64,000 nt of DNA from Rhexocercosporidium sp. MPI-PUGE-AT-0058 (taxonomy: Eukaryota; Ascomycota; Leotiomycetes; Helotiales). The stretch is taken from NCBI GenBank assembly GCA_020746875.1, contig JAGTJL010000012.1:806001-870000 (forward strand). Reading direction: 5' to 3'. Position numbers and translations under genes: made by a program. Shown here one piece after another: positions 1-10,013 of the stretch; position 1 is the stretch's first letter; every line of letters begins with the position of its first letter. The notes beneath the pieces are model-generated. The model saw nothing but the letters and a program-made list of their open reading frames with translations. It was not told the DNA's origin and made no database searches.

Positions 1-2
1 CA

Positions 3-368
3 AAAGTCCTGATTCCAGCCGGAAGTCTATACGTCGCATGCGAGATCTGCAACACCCTACTCGATAGCGACGGCGGTTGCCCCAAAGTCCCAGCATGCCT
101 CCTTCGAATTGGCGAAGATAGAATCGAGTACGGCCGAACAGATCTCTGCGCGAGCCTCGCGGCGAGGCTGTCGATTTTATGGCATGATTGGAAAATAGTT
201 CGAGGATTCAGACACGAAGCTCGTGTACTTGCCGGCCACAGAGGATTCATGCTAATTGAATGCTACCGCAACATGTTAGTCGAGCAAATTTGGACCGCGG
301 ATTTCATATGCGCCTGTGTTGGTCGAAATGCGAATGGCTTCACCAAGTCTGGATCGAACTGTCATTGA
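3..368 (+). CDS. 3' part of an unidentified protein-coding gene (partial at window edge)
   Basis: An open frame runs from the left edge for 121 codons to a TGA at 366-368. It contains a Cys-containing stretch near the start (CEIC, then GGCPKVPAC about 14 residues later) followed by a mixed charged/hydrophobic region, and ends with a short Ser/Cys tail. The CEIC plus PxxPAC spacing could be a small zinc-binding site, but nothing identifies a family. No start codon is expected because the gene continues to the left. It could also be a chance open frame or part of the degenerate gene that follows, so confidence is modest. Confidence 0.35.
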   Translation, partial: KVLIPAGSLYVACEICNTLLDSDGGCPKVPACLLRIGEDRIEYGRTDLCASLAARLSILWHDWKIVRGFRHEARVLAGHRGFMLIECYRNMLVEQIWTADFICACVGRNANGFTKSGSNCH

Positions 369-776
369 GCAGAAGATAAATCTGCGCACGGACCATCATG
401 ACACCCATTGCCAAGCATATTGGACAAAGCCTCCATGGGCTGGATCGTTGTGTTGTATGTTGCCTTTATGATTAAAGTAAAAATTTAATTATATTTGGGG
501 AAGAAACCCCTTTCCGGCCTTTACGAGTAATTTTTCAATTTACGAATCAATGAGTCCACCTATTCACAATGGAAACCTGGCTCGTCTTCTTCTGCTCCTG
601 TTTCGCTTGCGTGCGGTAGATAAATCAACACGGCGCAGCGTGTATTTCATACCTACCTACTCATGTCATTACTCCAATCTTTCACCTACCGATCTTGTTC
701 TCCTTTCCGTTCGCATAATGTCTCGGGACTTCGCCAGCTTCGCAGTAACACCTGCTACCAAAGTATAGAAGCCTCC
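369..776. other. intergenic, AT-rich
   Basis: About 400 bp between the partial gene and the pseudogene. It is AT-rich around 470-545. I see no coding, RNA or repeat signal. Confidence 0.5.
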
Positions 777-2640
777 ATGTTCTCGATCCCAGTTGAGCTC
801 CTAACTCATATCTTCGAAGCCGGCCTGTGATAACTTGTCCCAAATTGTCGCACTTGCTTCGGTATGTAAACACACCCACGCAACTTGGGTGACGAGTCCA
901 GGGATAATCATTTACAGAGTGGCTGAAACCGAGATTCGCCCGTTCGAAGACGGCTTGATGGCGGTAAATATACACTCCAAGTAACCACGTAGAAATTCGA
1001 GCTGAAAATGTAATACAGGTGCGAGCAACAGCTATCGTTTCTAAAGCATACCAAGCAGTGGCACTCCCGCCACTGGTAGAAATGAGCTCGCTGAGCATAA
1101 ATTCCAAACTACCAGATCTTACGGAAGTCAAGAAATCTTCAACATGCAGTACCTGGTCCGATGCATCGAATGGATGTAATTCAACTCTAAGGAATCCCAT
1201 TGGGGGGAATGCGAGGGCAATTATTGTTGCACATGAAGTATGGCCATTATCTCGAAACTCAGCGACGATTCCCCGAGTGTATATATGCACACATTCCTGG
1301 GACCAGGAATGCAACAATCGATTCTTTCCGAGACGGTTTCTACCGGGCCATGTATCGACTGCTGCCTGCCAGTGCGGTACTCGCTAGAATTTACCTCTCT
1401 TACAGGCGAGGGAAGAGGGGGGAAGGAGGCATTCTTTGGGCGTGTGGGCGTTGAGGATTACCACTCTAAGTACTGGGAGGTTTGTGATCAAATTCCTAAT
1501 TCCGAAATTGGGCCTCCTAGGCCCCATGATATCTCCTACATTCGACAATTCCCTTCTACAAATACGACGTCACAGACTGGAGTGAGATCGGAGGGTAGAG
1601 AAATGGGAAGTACGAGACCTGTTTCGGACCTTTCGCTTCCTGGATCGTCCATGATGGAAGAAAGAGGCAACAGAATCAGCCTCAAGATTCCCAGTATATG
1701 GAACCGAGCTGAGCGGAGAACCCGGCAGATGTTAGCGCAGTCAGAGAACTAATGCTACTTTTCGTGGCGTACGATCATATCCACTCCAAATTTTCAAATG
1801 TTACTTGGGTAAAACGTGGTGCATCCGTCTATGCGAGGAAACAAGGAAACAGAACCGCGTCTCTTGTGCGATTCGGCATTTTCCAAGTTCGAGCAAGTCA
1901 CTATCCCTACAGAATTCGAGGATCTAACGAAAGGATACCTGTAAACAAATTAAAATCAAGTGTTAGAGGAAGCACACGGAGGGGTAATCCCGTATCAGTT
2001 CGATGTTTATTCTAACACTGTGGGGTTACTTGACCACATGAAGAGAGATCGTTTTACTAGAACAGGGAAAACCTAGGGCCGCCTGTAACGCTTGAGTTGT
2101 GGCACTTTTTACTGAGACATCACCTCAGCCTTGGATTTAACTCGGGATGCTTTGGATGCTTTAAATGCTTTGGATGCCTAGGCGGCCCTCGCATTTGCAA
2201 AGTACACGGTGGAGAGAAGTTGGCTGAGGGGAAATTTTTATCAATCCTGACTGGGCTCCTGTACAGAAATACGAACCTAGTGTCATCCCATAGGACCACG
2301 ACAATACTTGAAGGTACATTCTTGAAGGCACATAAATGAATATCGGTCCAAGGTAAGAAGAACCCGAGGTAAGAGCCTGACGCTTCATTCTGCGTAAACG
2401 AGCAGCTCATCTACCAAATTCAGAACTTTAAACTTACCAACGGTAGAACGGTTTTTAGCAGTGCTCGTCGATTCCCTAAGTATTCTTGGAAACAAGATTT
2501 CAACTGCGCTGCGAACTGCTACCGCGGATCAGGAAATATAATAAAAGAAGATCTGGAAGCCGATCTCGAAGCCGACGAGCAGGGTGACGAAGCTTGAGAA
2601 GCTCATTTCTGCGCACTTGGGCATCCGCCTTGTCACTTTA
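777..2640 (+). pseudogene. degenerate F-box-type fungal gene with several frameshifts
   Basis: The ATG at 777 opens MFSIPVELLTHIFEAG, which resembles the first helix of a fungal F-box. The frame then slips by one base near 825-828 and continues as DNLSQIVALASVCKHT, the expected second F-box helix. A plausible intron (GGCG|gtaaat at about 964 to acag at 1019) leads into VRATAIVSKAYQAVALPPLVE. Further coding-like pieces appear in shifted frames at 1200-1400 (CIYAHIPGTRNATIDSFRDG), 1420-1590, 1752-1800 (LFVAYDHIHSKFSN), 1870-2050 and 2440-2640. No single splice pattern joins these without stops, so I call it a pseudogene. 2097-2200 includes an imprecise repeat of GGATGCTTT. F-box identity rests only on the N-terminal helix pattern. 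Confidence 0.5.
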
Positions 2641-3273
2641 GAAATGCAAGGGAGAAAGTTCTGAATAGAGCCAGATTAGTCTAAGCTTGAATCTCCCTTA
2701 GTATTACGACATCAGATCACCCTCGAATACAACTACCCGAACATATTCTACTCGAACCTATGATGTTCTCGCACTGAACACGTGAAGTGACTAAATCGCT
2801 TTATGGAATGCAAAAAAAAGTTCTCACAAAGGCTATATATTGACAAAACATAAGCGTACAAGCATAGAAGAAATGTAACTGGATATAAATGTGCACTGAA
2901 GTTTGATCGTAGTGAGAGAATTTACAAACAAATCTTGATTTACTCAAAGCTTTATTGACATTGAGTCTAGTCGCTTATTTTATACGCTACTGTGTAGTAG
3001 CGGCCGAAATTGCGCCCCGCCCCGCGCCCCTCGCGTCTCCCCGCTGCCTTGAAGCTCAAGCTCAATCAAGCTCAAGCTTCACGAAAAGACTTCCCCTCCA
3101 ACTACCACACCTTCAGATTTCAACAAACACAAACACAAACACAAACACAAACACAAACACAAACACAGCACAAGACACACAGACCACCTTCCCAAACCTG
3201 ACATACAATCCACAACTCCACACAACCCAAACCCACAACCTCCGAACCCCCAAAACACAAAACAGAAAAAGCC
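2641..3273. promoter_or_regulatory. upstream region of the Tma17-like gene
   Basis: The first part is AT-rich and holds the decaying end of the pseudogene. The last 250 bp are pyrimidine/A-rich, CA-rich and purine-poor on the plus strand, as is common for fungal 5' leaders. It includes the AAACAC microsatellite. No clear TATA box is visible close to the start. Confidence 0.35.
3125..3166 (+). repeat. (AAACAC)7 microsatellite in the 5' leader
   Basis: Seven perfect tandem AAACAC units lie about 110 bp before the start codon at 3274. They probably fall within the 5' UTR. Antisense open frames over it are simple-repeat artefacts. Confidence 0.9.
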
Positions 3274-3896
3274 ATGACATCCTCCCAACCCATCACCCCG
3301 CGCGCCTTCGCCGCCGCCCTCCCCTCCCTCCCCCTCTCCACGCTCTTCCTCAAAGCCGCCGAGCTCCGCAACAGCATCGCGCACCTCGACTACTCGAACG
3401 AGCAGCTGCGGCCCTTCGCGGACGGGACGGAGGCGTCGACGAACGGCGTGCCGGACGGGGACTGCGTGGAGGCGATCCGGGAGAACGAGGAGGTGGTGAG
3501 GAGGATGGTGGAGAGGCTGGGGTTGTTGAGGGAGGAGGTTGAGGGGAGGGGGGTTGCTTGGGGGGAGGACTTTCGGGGGAAGGAGGAGGCTGAGGGGGTG
3601 AGGGGGAGGGAGAGGGAGAGGGAGGTGTGGGTGTAGGTGAGGAGAGGAGTTCGGCGTGGAGTGATGGGACGTTTCAGACGGGTAGGATTGTTAATGGGGA
3701 GGTTAGGATGGATGGAGAAGCAGATACAGGTGCAGGCGTGCAGACGAATGGTGCGGTGAATGGGAATGGGACTGGGACTGGGTCCGGGACTTCGAGTAAT
3801 GCCGGAGGGAGGTTGGATGATGAGGCTTTGAGGAGAGGGATGGAGGAGAGGATGAGGGCTTTGGCTGAGGGTGATGAAGAGGGTATGCATTTGTGA
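3274..3896 (+). CDS. TMA17: Tma17/Adc17-like proteasome assembly chaperone (one intron)
   Basis: Yeast Tma17/Adc17 is a small cytosolic helical chaperone that helps assemble the proteasome ATPase ring under stress. Two blocks match my recollection of that family: a first helix with LRNSIAHLDYSNEQL (residues about 31-45) and a second with AIRENEEVVRRMVERLGLL (about 67-85). The first frame stops at 3636, while LDDEALRRGMEERMRAL lies in another frame at 3800-3896. An intron fits: donor GTGAGG at 3598, acceptor TTTCAG at 3677, giving 3274-3597 plus 3678-3896 and about 180 residues. Weaker donors at 3625 and 3631 keep the same frame. The middle is Gly/Asn/Thr-rich. Codons are C-ending at the 5' end and strongly G-ending later. 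Family assignment is from memory and needs an alignment. Confidence 0.6.
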
Positions 3897-4287
3897 GAGG
3901 GTTGTGAAGTTTGAAGGCGCAATTGGGTTTAGTTATGAAAAAGTGTCGGCATGATTGGCGTTTGATACCAGGAAGGAAAAGGTCTAGAGAGGAATGTCAT
4001 ATTAGAACATGGGCTGTTGTCAATTTTGTTCATTCTCTTATTGGCCTTTTGTACTGTTTGTTCTTCACAAACTCCAACTTGACTGCTCTCGTCACCCTAA
4101 ACTGTGGATACACATACACAGCCATCCCAATGCAACCCGACCCAAGAAGCCTGCAGACCGCAAGGCCAAATACCCAGAAACGCCAGCCCTGATGCATGCT
4201 TAATACCCGTGAACCCATAAGCCGTTACCCAAACGCTAGACAACGACAGGAAGAATTGAGAAAACATAAAACAAAAGATGGTGGTCC
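3897..4287. other. intergenic between convergent genes
   Basis: This should hold the 3' UTRs of the Tma17-like gene and the minus-strand gene that ends at 4288. Nothing else is seen. Confidence 0.4.
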
Positions 4288-5613
4288 CTATTGCGCGGGA
4301 ACTTGGTTTTCGGGCTCGTCTTCAACAGTAGCAGGCCGTGGGAACTGGAATGTTGCCGAGCCGGGGAATTTCGCTGGGACGCTGGGAAGTGATACCGGCA
4401 TGGCGTTCGCTTGTGGCGATAGTCGTTGAGAGGGGGATGGAGCTCGAGCATTCAGAGCACTCTCTGAAGGTACGACAAGCCCCCGGAAGGGTAGAACATC
4501 ATCCTGTTGTTTGGCTTGGGGAATTGCGTTGGATGAACTTAAAATTGTCGTCAGAACAGGCCTGGCCATCTCTCTCATCTCTGTATTCGATCCTCTTGCT
4601 GGACTAGCGGGGACAGGGATATGTTCTACAATATCCCGCGAGCTTCTCCCAGAAGAAGATACCGAGATAGGTGGTGGCTTTTGTTTCCTTCTCAGTACCG
4701 TATCTGACGAGTCGGACGATTCGTGAGAAACACTCCTAGCTCTCTTCGGTGGTTGCGCCCTGGGAGGCTGTGACTTTGTTTTCGACTCGGCTCTTAAACG
4801 TGCTTCCTCATACGGCAATTCACCCCTTTGCAATTTGGCATCAACCAGTCGTTCGGTGACTTGGCGACTCAGAGGAGGACCATCATTTCCCCTCCTGCTG
4901 CTACCATTGCTGCCAGCCCGATTCCTGTTCACTCTCTCCTTCCCTTCCATAACTTTCGCTGGTGGTGGAGGCTGTAGCATCCACCTCGTTTCGTCTCTAC
5001 TTGCCGGTGCTGTACTGACTACTGGAGGATGTAGGTCATTGACTGGTGGATTCCTAGCCAGATAATACGGACTTGGGCTCTCCTCTTCTCGCAAAGGACC
5101 GCTCTTGCTCAACCTCCCTTCTAGTAATCGTCCAGCGGATGATCCTGCTTTTGAAATAGCATCCATAATCCGCTGTCCTGGTCCTGGAATATCGTGACCC
5201 CATAACGCTTCATCCTCCCGCTGATATCGTTTCCTATTCCAACCATCTCCAGAAATCCGCGAGCCTTCTGTGACAGCTGTCGGACTACTAGGTGTCTCCG
5301 AGCTCATTGCAGTGCTACCGGCATAACTGCTTCCTTGCCCCGCAGTATTGAGCGCTCGTTGACTTGTGTTCTTGCTCCCTCCCTTCTTCGGTGGTGGACC
5401 TGGTCCCAGCATTATCTCCTCGGTCCAGTATGGGTTCGTCGAGAACGGCGAGGGATGCCGATAAAGGCCTGGCTGCTCCGTTTCCAATTCATGTTTCTCA
5501 GCTCGCTCCCGCTTTGCTTGTACCTTGGCTTTCCGTCGATGGCTGATCTTGGCACAGGTGCTACAGGAGAGGATGTAGAATGCGACGGATTGGATGGCGA
5601 CATCGAGCGACAT
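4288..5613 (-). CDS. conserved fungal protein of unknown function, 441 aa, N-terminal hydrophobic/Cys segment
   Basis: An uninterrupted 441-codon frame. The N-terminus (AIQSVAFYILSCSTCAKISH, residues 6-25) is a short hydrophobic stretch with two Cys. It is followed by a basic helix (RRKAKVQAKRERAEKHELET) and the block GLYRHPSPFSTNPYW, which I have the impression is conserved among filamentous ascomycetes. The remaining 350 residues are Pro/Ser/Arg-rich and probably disordered, with many SP/TP sites. The hydrophobic start could be a membrane anchor or a palmitoylated segment. No enzymatic motif is seen. The start at 5613 is chosen because the conserved-looking N-terminus begins there. Confidence 0.75.
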   Translation of the reverse strand: MSLDVAIQSVAFYILSCSTCAKISHRRKAKVQAKRERAEKHELETEQPGLYRHPSPFSTNPYWTEEIMLGPGPPPKKGGSKNTSQRALNTAGQGSSYAGSTAMSSETPSSPTAVTEGSRISGDGWNRKRYQREDEALWGHDIPGPGQRIMDAISKAGSSAGRLLEGRLSKSGPLREEESPSPYYLARNPPVNDLHPPVVSTAPASRDETRWMLQPPPPAKVMEGKERVNRNRAGSNGSSRRGNDGPPLSRQVTERLVDAKLQRGELPYEEARLRAESKTKSQPPRAQPPKRARSVSHESSDSSDTVLRRKQKPPPISVSSSGRSSRDIVEHIPVPASPARGSNTEMREMARPVLTTILSSSNAIPQAKQQDDVLPFRGLVVPSESALNARAPSPSQRLSPQANAMPVSLPSVPAKFPGSATFQFPRPATVEDEPENQVPAQ

Positions 5614-7620
5614 ATTGGCCGGGAGGAGATATAGGGCGCTGGAGGTTGATGTCGTGTGCTCGAGGGGCGACTCGAGGTTATGAATGCATCAGGATCTATT
5701 TGGGGGGCCCTGGTGACGTGGTTTGGTTTAACTGTGGTTGCGGGTGTTTCGAGACGCGATCAGGATCTTCGACCAGGAAGATGCTCGGATATTGCCTGTG
5801 CTTGAACTCTCCAACGAGCCAAGTAAACAACTGTCGATCCAAGTGCTTGGAAGAGTGGTAGAGATGTGGTGGTTGAGGTTGTGTTCACAGGAAGGACCCA
5901 GCTGCCCCACGTATTGCATTCACCAAGTCGTCAGCACAGAGCAGTGGATCTATGATGAGTTGGCCGTCGAAGGATCGTTCGATCTCGTGAAGGTAAGTAA
6001 GTAGGAGGAAGTGACTTGAGGCTCGCTGGACGTAGTGGATCGAGCCTGTTGGTCAATTGGCTTTACTTGCGGTCTGGGACTTGAGGGAATTGATGATGCG
6101 CCTGAAGTGGTGGGATCCTTGACATGAGACCAATGCGGGAGTGAGGTAGTAAATGACCTGCTGGAAATACTGGGTAGAGATGGCGTGGGATGTACGGATA
6201 CTCGAGTCTGTGGAGGAAGAGTGGAAGAGTGGAATTGTGTGGTTGTCGTTGAGCTGAATGGAGCCGGCTCCTCCTGTACGAAGGATGTTGTTACCTCCTG
6301 TCTCCTGAGTGAGCTGCAGGATCATGATAACTGAGGGTCTCCGCACCGTACTGGACAGGATGTACCGTATCTGTCAGCGCACTAGGGTAGCACGGGTCCG
6401 CTTAATTGGGCCGCCGTCAAGAAGTTAAAGTAAGTAGTGCATCGACGATCAAGGGTTGTTTGCATTGCGATATTGGTCTCGTTGTGAGAGATAGAATCCC
6501 AAATCAAACTGACTTTCCACAAATCACAATCATGAGCACTTCGCGTTAGAGAGTGGATGTGAGACCGATCTGGATGTGGGTGGCAACCCTGCAGCAAGAG
6601 CTGCCTATTCGGGCCTGAATTGCCTGTTCCATCCATCTGCCCCATCAGGCCCGCCGTTGGTGCGGGAAGGGAGTGGGGGGTGGAGAGGAGGAGGAGGATG
6701 GAGAAGGACGAGATCAATTGAAGACTTGGTCGAAAGAAGGAAACATGTCACGACATGCGCATCCCTGTTATGTCTCTGTCTCTCTGTCTCTGTCTCTGTC
6801 TCTGTACCTGACCCCGGTTGAACGACAACGACAGCGGGTTTCATGATGATCTGTGCAATGTGCATGAGGACTGGAGCAGACACATTTCAACCCCTGACCA
6901 GATGTGCCACCTGGTGCCACCCGGGACAGGAGAGTTTGCTAGGGCGGGGAATAGGAGGGGCTCCGCTTGGCATGCCATCCATCTCAGGGTCCTGCCAGAA
7001 GGGCTGATTCACGACTGATTGATGTACTGTATACAGATGTAGAATCACGTTGCAAATCACGAGGAGAGGCAAGAAGGCACATGGATTTATGGTATCTTTT
7101 CTTTTTGATGCAATCTCGGCATGGAGGCGAGCAGTAGTAGTCCTGATGTACAAAGATTTTGGGGGGGCTGGAGACACCACCGTCTCCGAGGAGGAAAAAA
7201 AGAAGAAACCCGGCAGATCGCAGTAATTTTTAGGAATTCCTTTGTTGGAGTACCGTGAAATGACTGAGAACCGGGCCGCAAAAACGCCTAGCCGTCAAAA
7301 AGCGATGAAAATACAGTGCAGTTGGCTTATGCAAATCCATCAAACCCAAATGCCAGTATGTGAGAGGCATGCCTTCCACTCGGCTATGCAGAATCGGCGT
7401 CAATGACCCCCAGTGTACAAGTGAAAGAAAATACTGCTGCGGAGGAAGGTGGGAGATGAGGACCAGGACATGTCGTCGCATGTCCGGGTCAACGTAAAGG
7501 TCGAAAGTTTGTGTTGGCCGATGGCGAAAAGGGAAGAGTATCCATGTCCACAACCACATGTCGCGAGGTGACCAACTCCCATCCAGATCATCCCCAGCTC
7601 AATCAGTTCTTGTGCTCAAA
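5614..7620. other. 2-kb intergenic region, no convincing gene
   Basis: It lies between a minus-strand gene start (5613) and a minus-strand gene end (7621). 5614-6350 probably holds the promoter and 5' UTR of the 4288-5613 gene, and 7100-7620 the 3' flank of the next gene. The open frames here (for example 5738-6004 + and 6053-6346 -) have no family signature and contradictory composition. A TCTCTG microsatellite lies at 6771-6804. Confidence 0.45.
6771..6804 (+). repeat. TCTCTG/TCTG microsatellite
   Basis: Imperfect tandem run of TCTCTG units in non-coding DNA. Confidence 0.8.
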
Positions 7621-8913
7621 TTACGCGACCTCCCACTCCGAGTCTTGAACCTCCTCCTCACGCTCAACGATCTTTCCATTGGGCTCAACATGAACAGTAG
7701 TCATCTGCCACTTCTTTCCTGGGCCAGTGGGAGCAATGACGGGAGGAACGCCGAAATCGTTCGAGTCGTCGTTGGAGCTGCTGGCCTTCTCATCCTTGGC
7801 ATCCTTCGAAGCCTCCTTAGGAGCCTTCTTCTTGCGGGGGTACTTGGCCTTCACCTCCTCCCAGTTGTTCGATTCCTCCTTCGCGCGTCTCATTTGCTCA
7901 TCCTCTGGAATGAAGGCGAGCTCTTCTGCCAACTTGCTCTCGGATTTGACTTGCTCGACAGGCTTAGTGTCAAGATGTCCCTTGGTTGGCTCATAGGTAT
8001 CGAGGAGCTCAACCTTCTTGCTAGCTGGGGTGGTGTCATTTGTAGCCTGAACAGCAGGAGCTGCGGTCCATGCAGACGACGAAGGAGCTTGGGAAGCCAT
8101 GAAAGCTGATCCGTCCTTTGCGGCTCGGCCCTCTGCCTCTCTAACACTGCGGCGGTGGGCTTCAAGCTTCACCTTGCGATCCTTCTCCTCAGCCTCACGA
8201 ATAGCCTTTGCCTCCTCGGCCTTCTTGCGGTTCTGCTTTTGCTTCTTTGTCTCCTGGACTTCGAAGCTTTGTTGCTTTGCCTTCTTTGCTGGAGCAGGAT
8301 TGGTTGGTGCTGTGACCCTCAGGACTGATGGACCACTAGCTGGCTTCTCGAGCATGTCGGAAACATCACCGTTGGTGGCCGTGGTTGCAGACAGCTCAGG
8401 GGAGTTGATTGGAGACTGGTCATCGTCGGCATCACCTCCAGTGGCAGATGATGGCGCGGTGACGTTCTCTGTGGCTTCAACAGCCGGCTTCTCCTGGGCG
8501 CGGGTCTGCTTGACAGACTTCTGGCGGGAGGAAGCTTGGGACTTCGGTGCATCAACAACACCCTTCTTGGCGTTCGAGAGTTGACGGGCAAACTCCAAAT
8601 CATCCTTCTTCTCATCTTTATCGGCGGTCTTCGAAGGCGAAGTGCTGATAACTGGCTCCTCAACAACTGGCTTTGCTGGTTGCTTGGCCTTCTTCTTCTG
8701 ACCAGGCTTGATATCTTGCTCACCACTGCTCAACGCACCATCCTTCTTTGCCTTCTTCGTCTTTGTGTCCTTGCGTGGCTCAGTAACTTTGCTTGATAGT
8801 TTTGGGTTGAGGGATCGGAGGTTCTTCTGCTTTCGCTGGCCATTGACCCAGTAGTATGCTCCTCCGACAGCCAGAATGGCGGCCCAGCCAACAATTGTAG
8901 TTGTGGTAGGCAT
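7621..8913 (-). CDS. conserved membrane-anchored, Lys/Glu-rich protein of unknown function, 430 aa
   Basis: A single-exon frame of 430 codons. Residues 5-23 (TTIVGWAAILAVGGAYYWV) form one predicted transmembrane anchor at the N-terminus, followed at once by a basic stretch, so an N-anchored cytosolic topology is likely. The rest is highly charged: Lys-rich blocks (residues 40-90), a probable coiled coil around 215-270 (KKQKQNRKKAEEAKAIREAE), and an ordered C-terminus ending GKIVEREEEVQDSEWEVA. The layout resembles ER-anchored coiled-coil proteins of filamentous fungi, but I do not recognise a named family. It shares an 1.1-kb divergent promoter region with the nucleoside hydrolase. Confidence 0.75.
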   Translation of the reverse strand: MPTTTTIVGWAAILAVGGAYYWVNGQRKQKNLRSLNPKLSSKVTEPRKDTKTKKAKKDGALSSGEQDIKPGQKKKAKQPAKPVVEEPVISTSPSKTADKDEKKDDLEFARQLSNAKKGVVDAPKSQASSRQKSVKQTRAQEKPAVEATENVTAPSSATGGDADDDQSPINSPELSATTATNGDVSDMLEKPASGPSVLRVTAPTNPAPAKKAKQQSFEVQETKKQKQNRKKAEEAKAIREAEEKDRKVKLEAHRRSVREAEGRAAKDGSAFMASQAPSSSAWTAAPAVQATNDTTPASKKVELLDTYEPTKGHLDTKPVEQVKSESKLAEELAFIPEDEQMRRAKEESNNWEEVKAKYPRKKKAPKEASKDAKDEKASSSNDDSNDFGVPPVIAPTGPGKKWQMTTVHVEPNGKIVEREEEVQDSEWEVA

Positions 8914-10013
8914 GATGCCAAAGGAGAACAGAGGTGAGACGATATTTCGTCAACAAAGGTTATATGATTGTGGAGAAAGGAGATCGGCGTCGAAAGTTGG
9001 ACCGGCGAGAGTTAGGAGTTCAAGTGAATCGAATTGAGGACTGGGAGATGTCGACGGATATGTCGATCAAGGGAGCCGTTCGAATTTGGCAGGAAACTTG
9101 AATTGTTGTTCGAGTAAGGATGGAAAGCAAGGGAGGAAGGGATGGAGGGAGATGGGTGGAAGAGGTGAATGAAGGCGTGCAGACGAATCCTTGGGAGTAT
9201 TAAAGTCGAGACGTGTCGATATCGACTCTGGCAGCTGGTCGGTCGTCCCGGACAGGATAGGACAGGTTGTCTGTCAGGGGAGGGAGTGGCGCTGCGTTGA
9301 TTGGCTCAAGTTCAGTCCTGGGAAGGACGAAAGTTCTTGTATGATGCAGCTAGGCAGGCAGGGGTTTCGATACGGCGGCCGAGATGGACAGGACACACGG
9401 TAGTGCCGTCAAAGAGAAGAGAGAGAGAGAGGACTGTCTTGGCCAAGACCAAGCGGCTGAGGTTGTGGAAGTTGTTTATGAGAAAATCTGTCGGGACGAG
9501 CAAGAAATCCAAGTATTGATTGATTATTGGCTCAGCTTGTCTTTCTCTTCCTTTCTTATTTGAGTGAAGCAAACGGGAGAGGTGGTGCCAAGACACCTTC
9601 GAGGTACGAGCTGGACGAGGATGAGAATCTAGCAGGAAGGCGGGAAGACCTCGGATTATCATATGTCCGTGGCGCCGCCCCTCCTTCGGCTCCAATTAGG
9701 AGTTCCTCTCACTCTGCGAGCAAACCGCCGACCTCCGGCATTCACTAGCAGAGGGAGGGAGAGGCAGAGAGGGAATTCAAGAGCACAAGGCCAAGCAGTA
9801 CAGCATTTTGCCTCGCCAGCGTTCATTCACAAGACAAGCATCAAAAATTTGCTTGCTTGCATAAGAGATCCCCAATCTCTCTATATCTCAACCAACTTTC
9901 TTCTCTCTCACACATCAGACGAACTCTGCTTTAGCCAAGCAGGACTGAGCATATTTTACCCCACTTCCCCTACCCCTCCAAGGCCGGCCACAAAGCCTCG
10001 CTCTGAAAGCAAA
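8914..10013. promoter_or_regulatory. divergent promoter region (7621 gene / nucleoside hydrolase)
   Basis: 1.1 kb separates two divergent start codons. The 9780-10010 part is CT-rich (runs such as CTCTCTCTCACAC) and looks like the 5' leader of the plus-strand gene. 8930-9200 is purine-rich on the plus strand, matching a leader for the minus-strand gene. Open frames within it are not supported. Confidence 0.4.

Noticed and set aside
3079..3384. Antisense open frames with Cys/Leu/Val repeats
   Set aside because: They are translations of the AAACAC microsatellite and of the antisense strand of the Tma17-like exon.
8099..8584. 161-codon plus-strand frame
   Set aside because: It is the shadow of the well-supported minus-strand gene 7621-8913. 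Ser/Phe-rich composition arises from Lys/Glu codons on the other strand.
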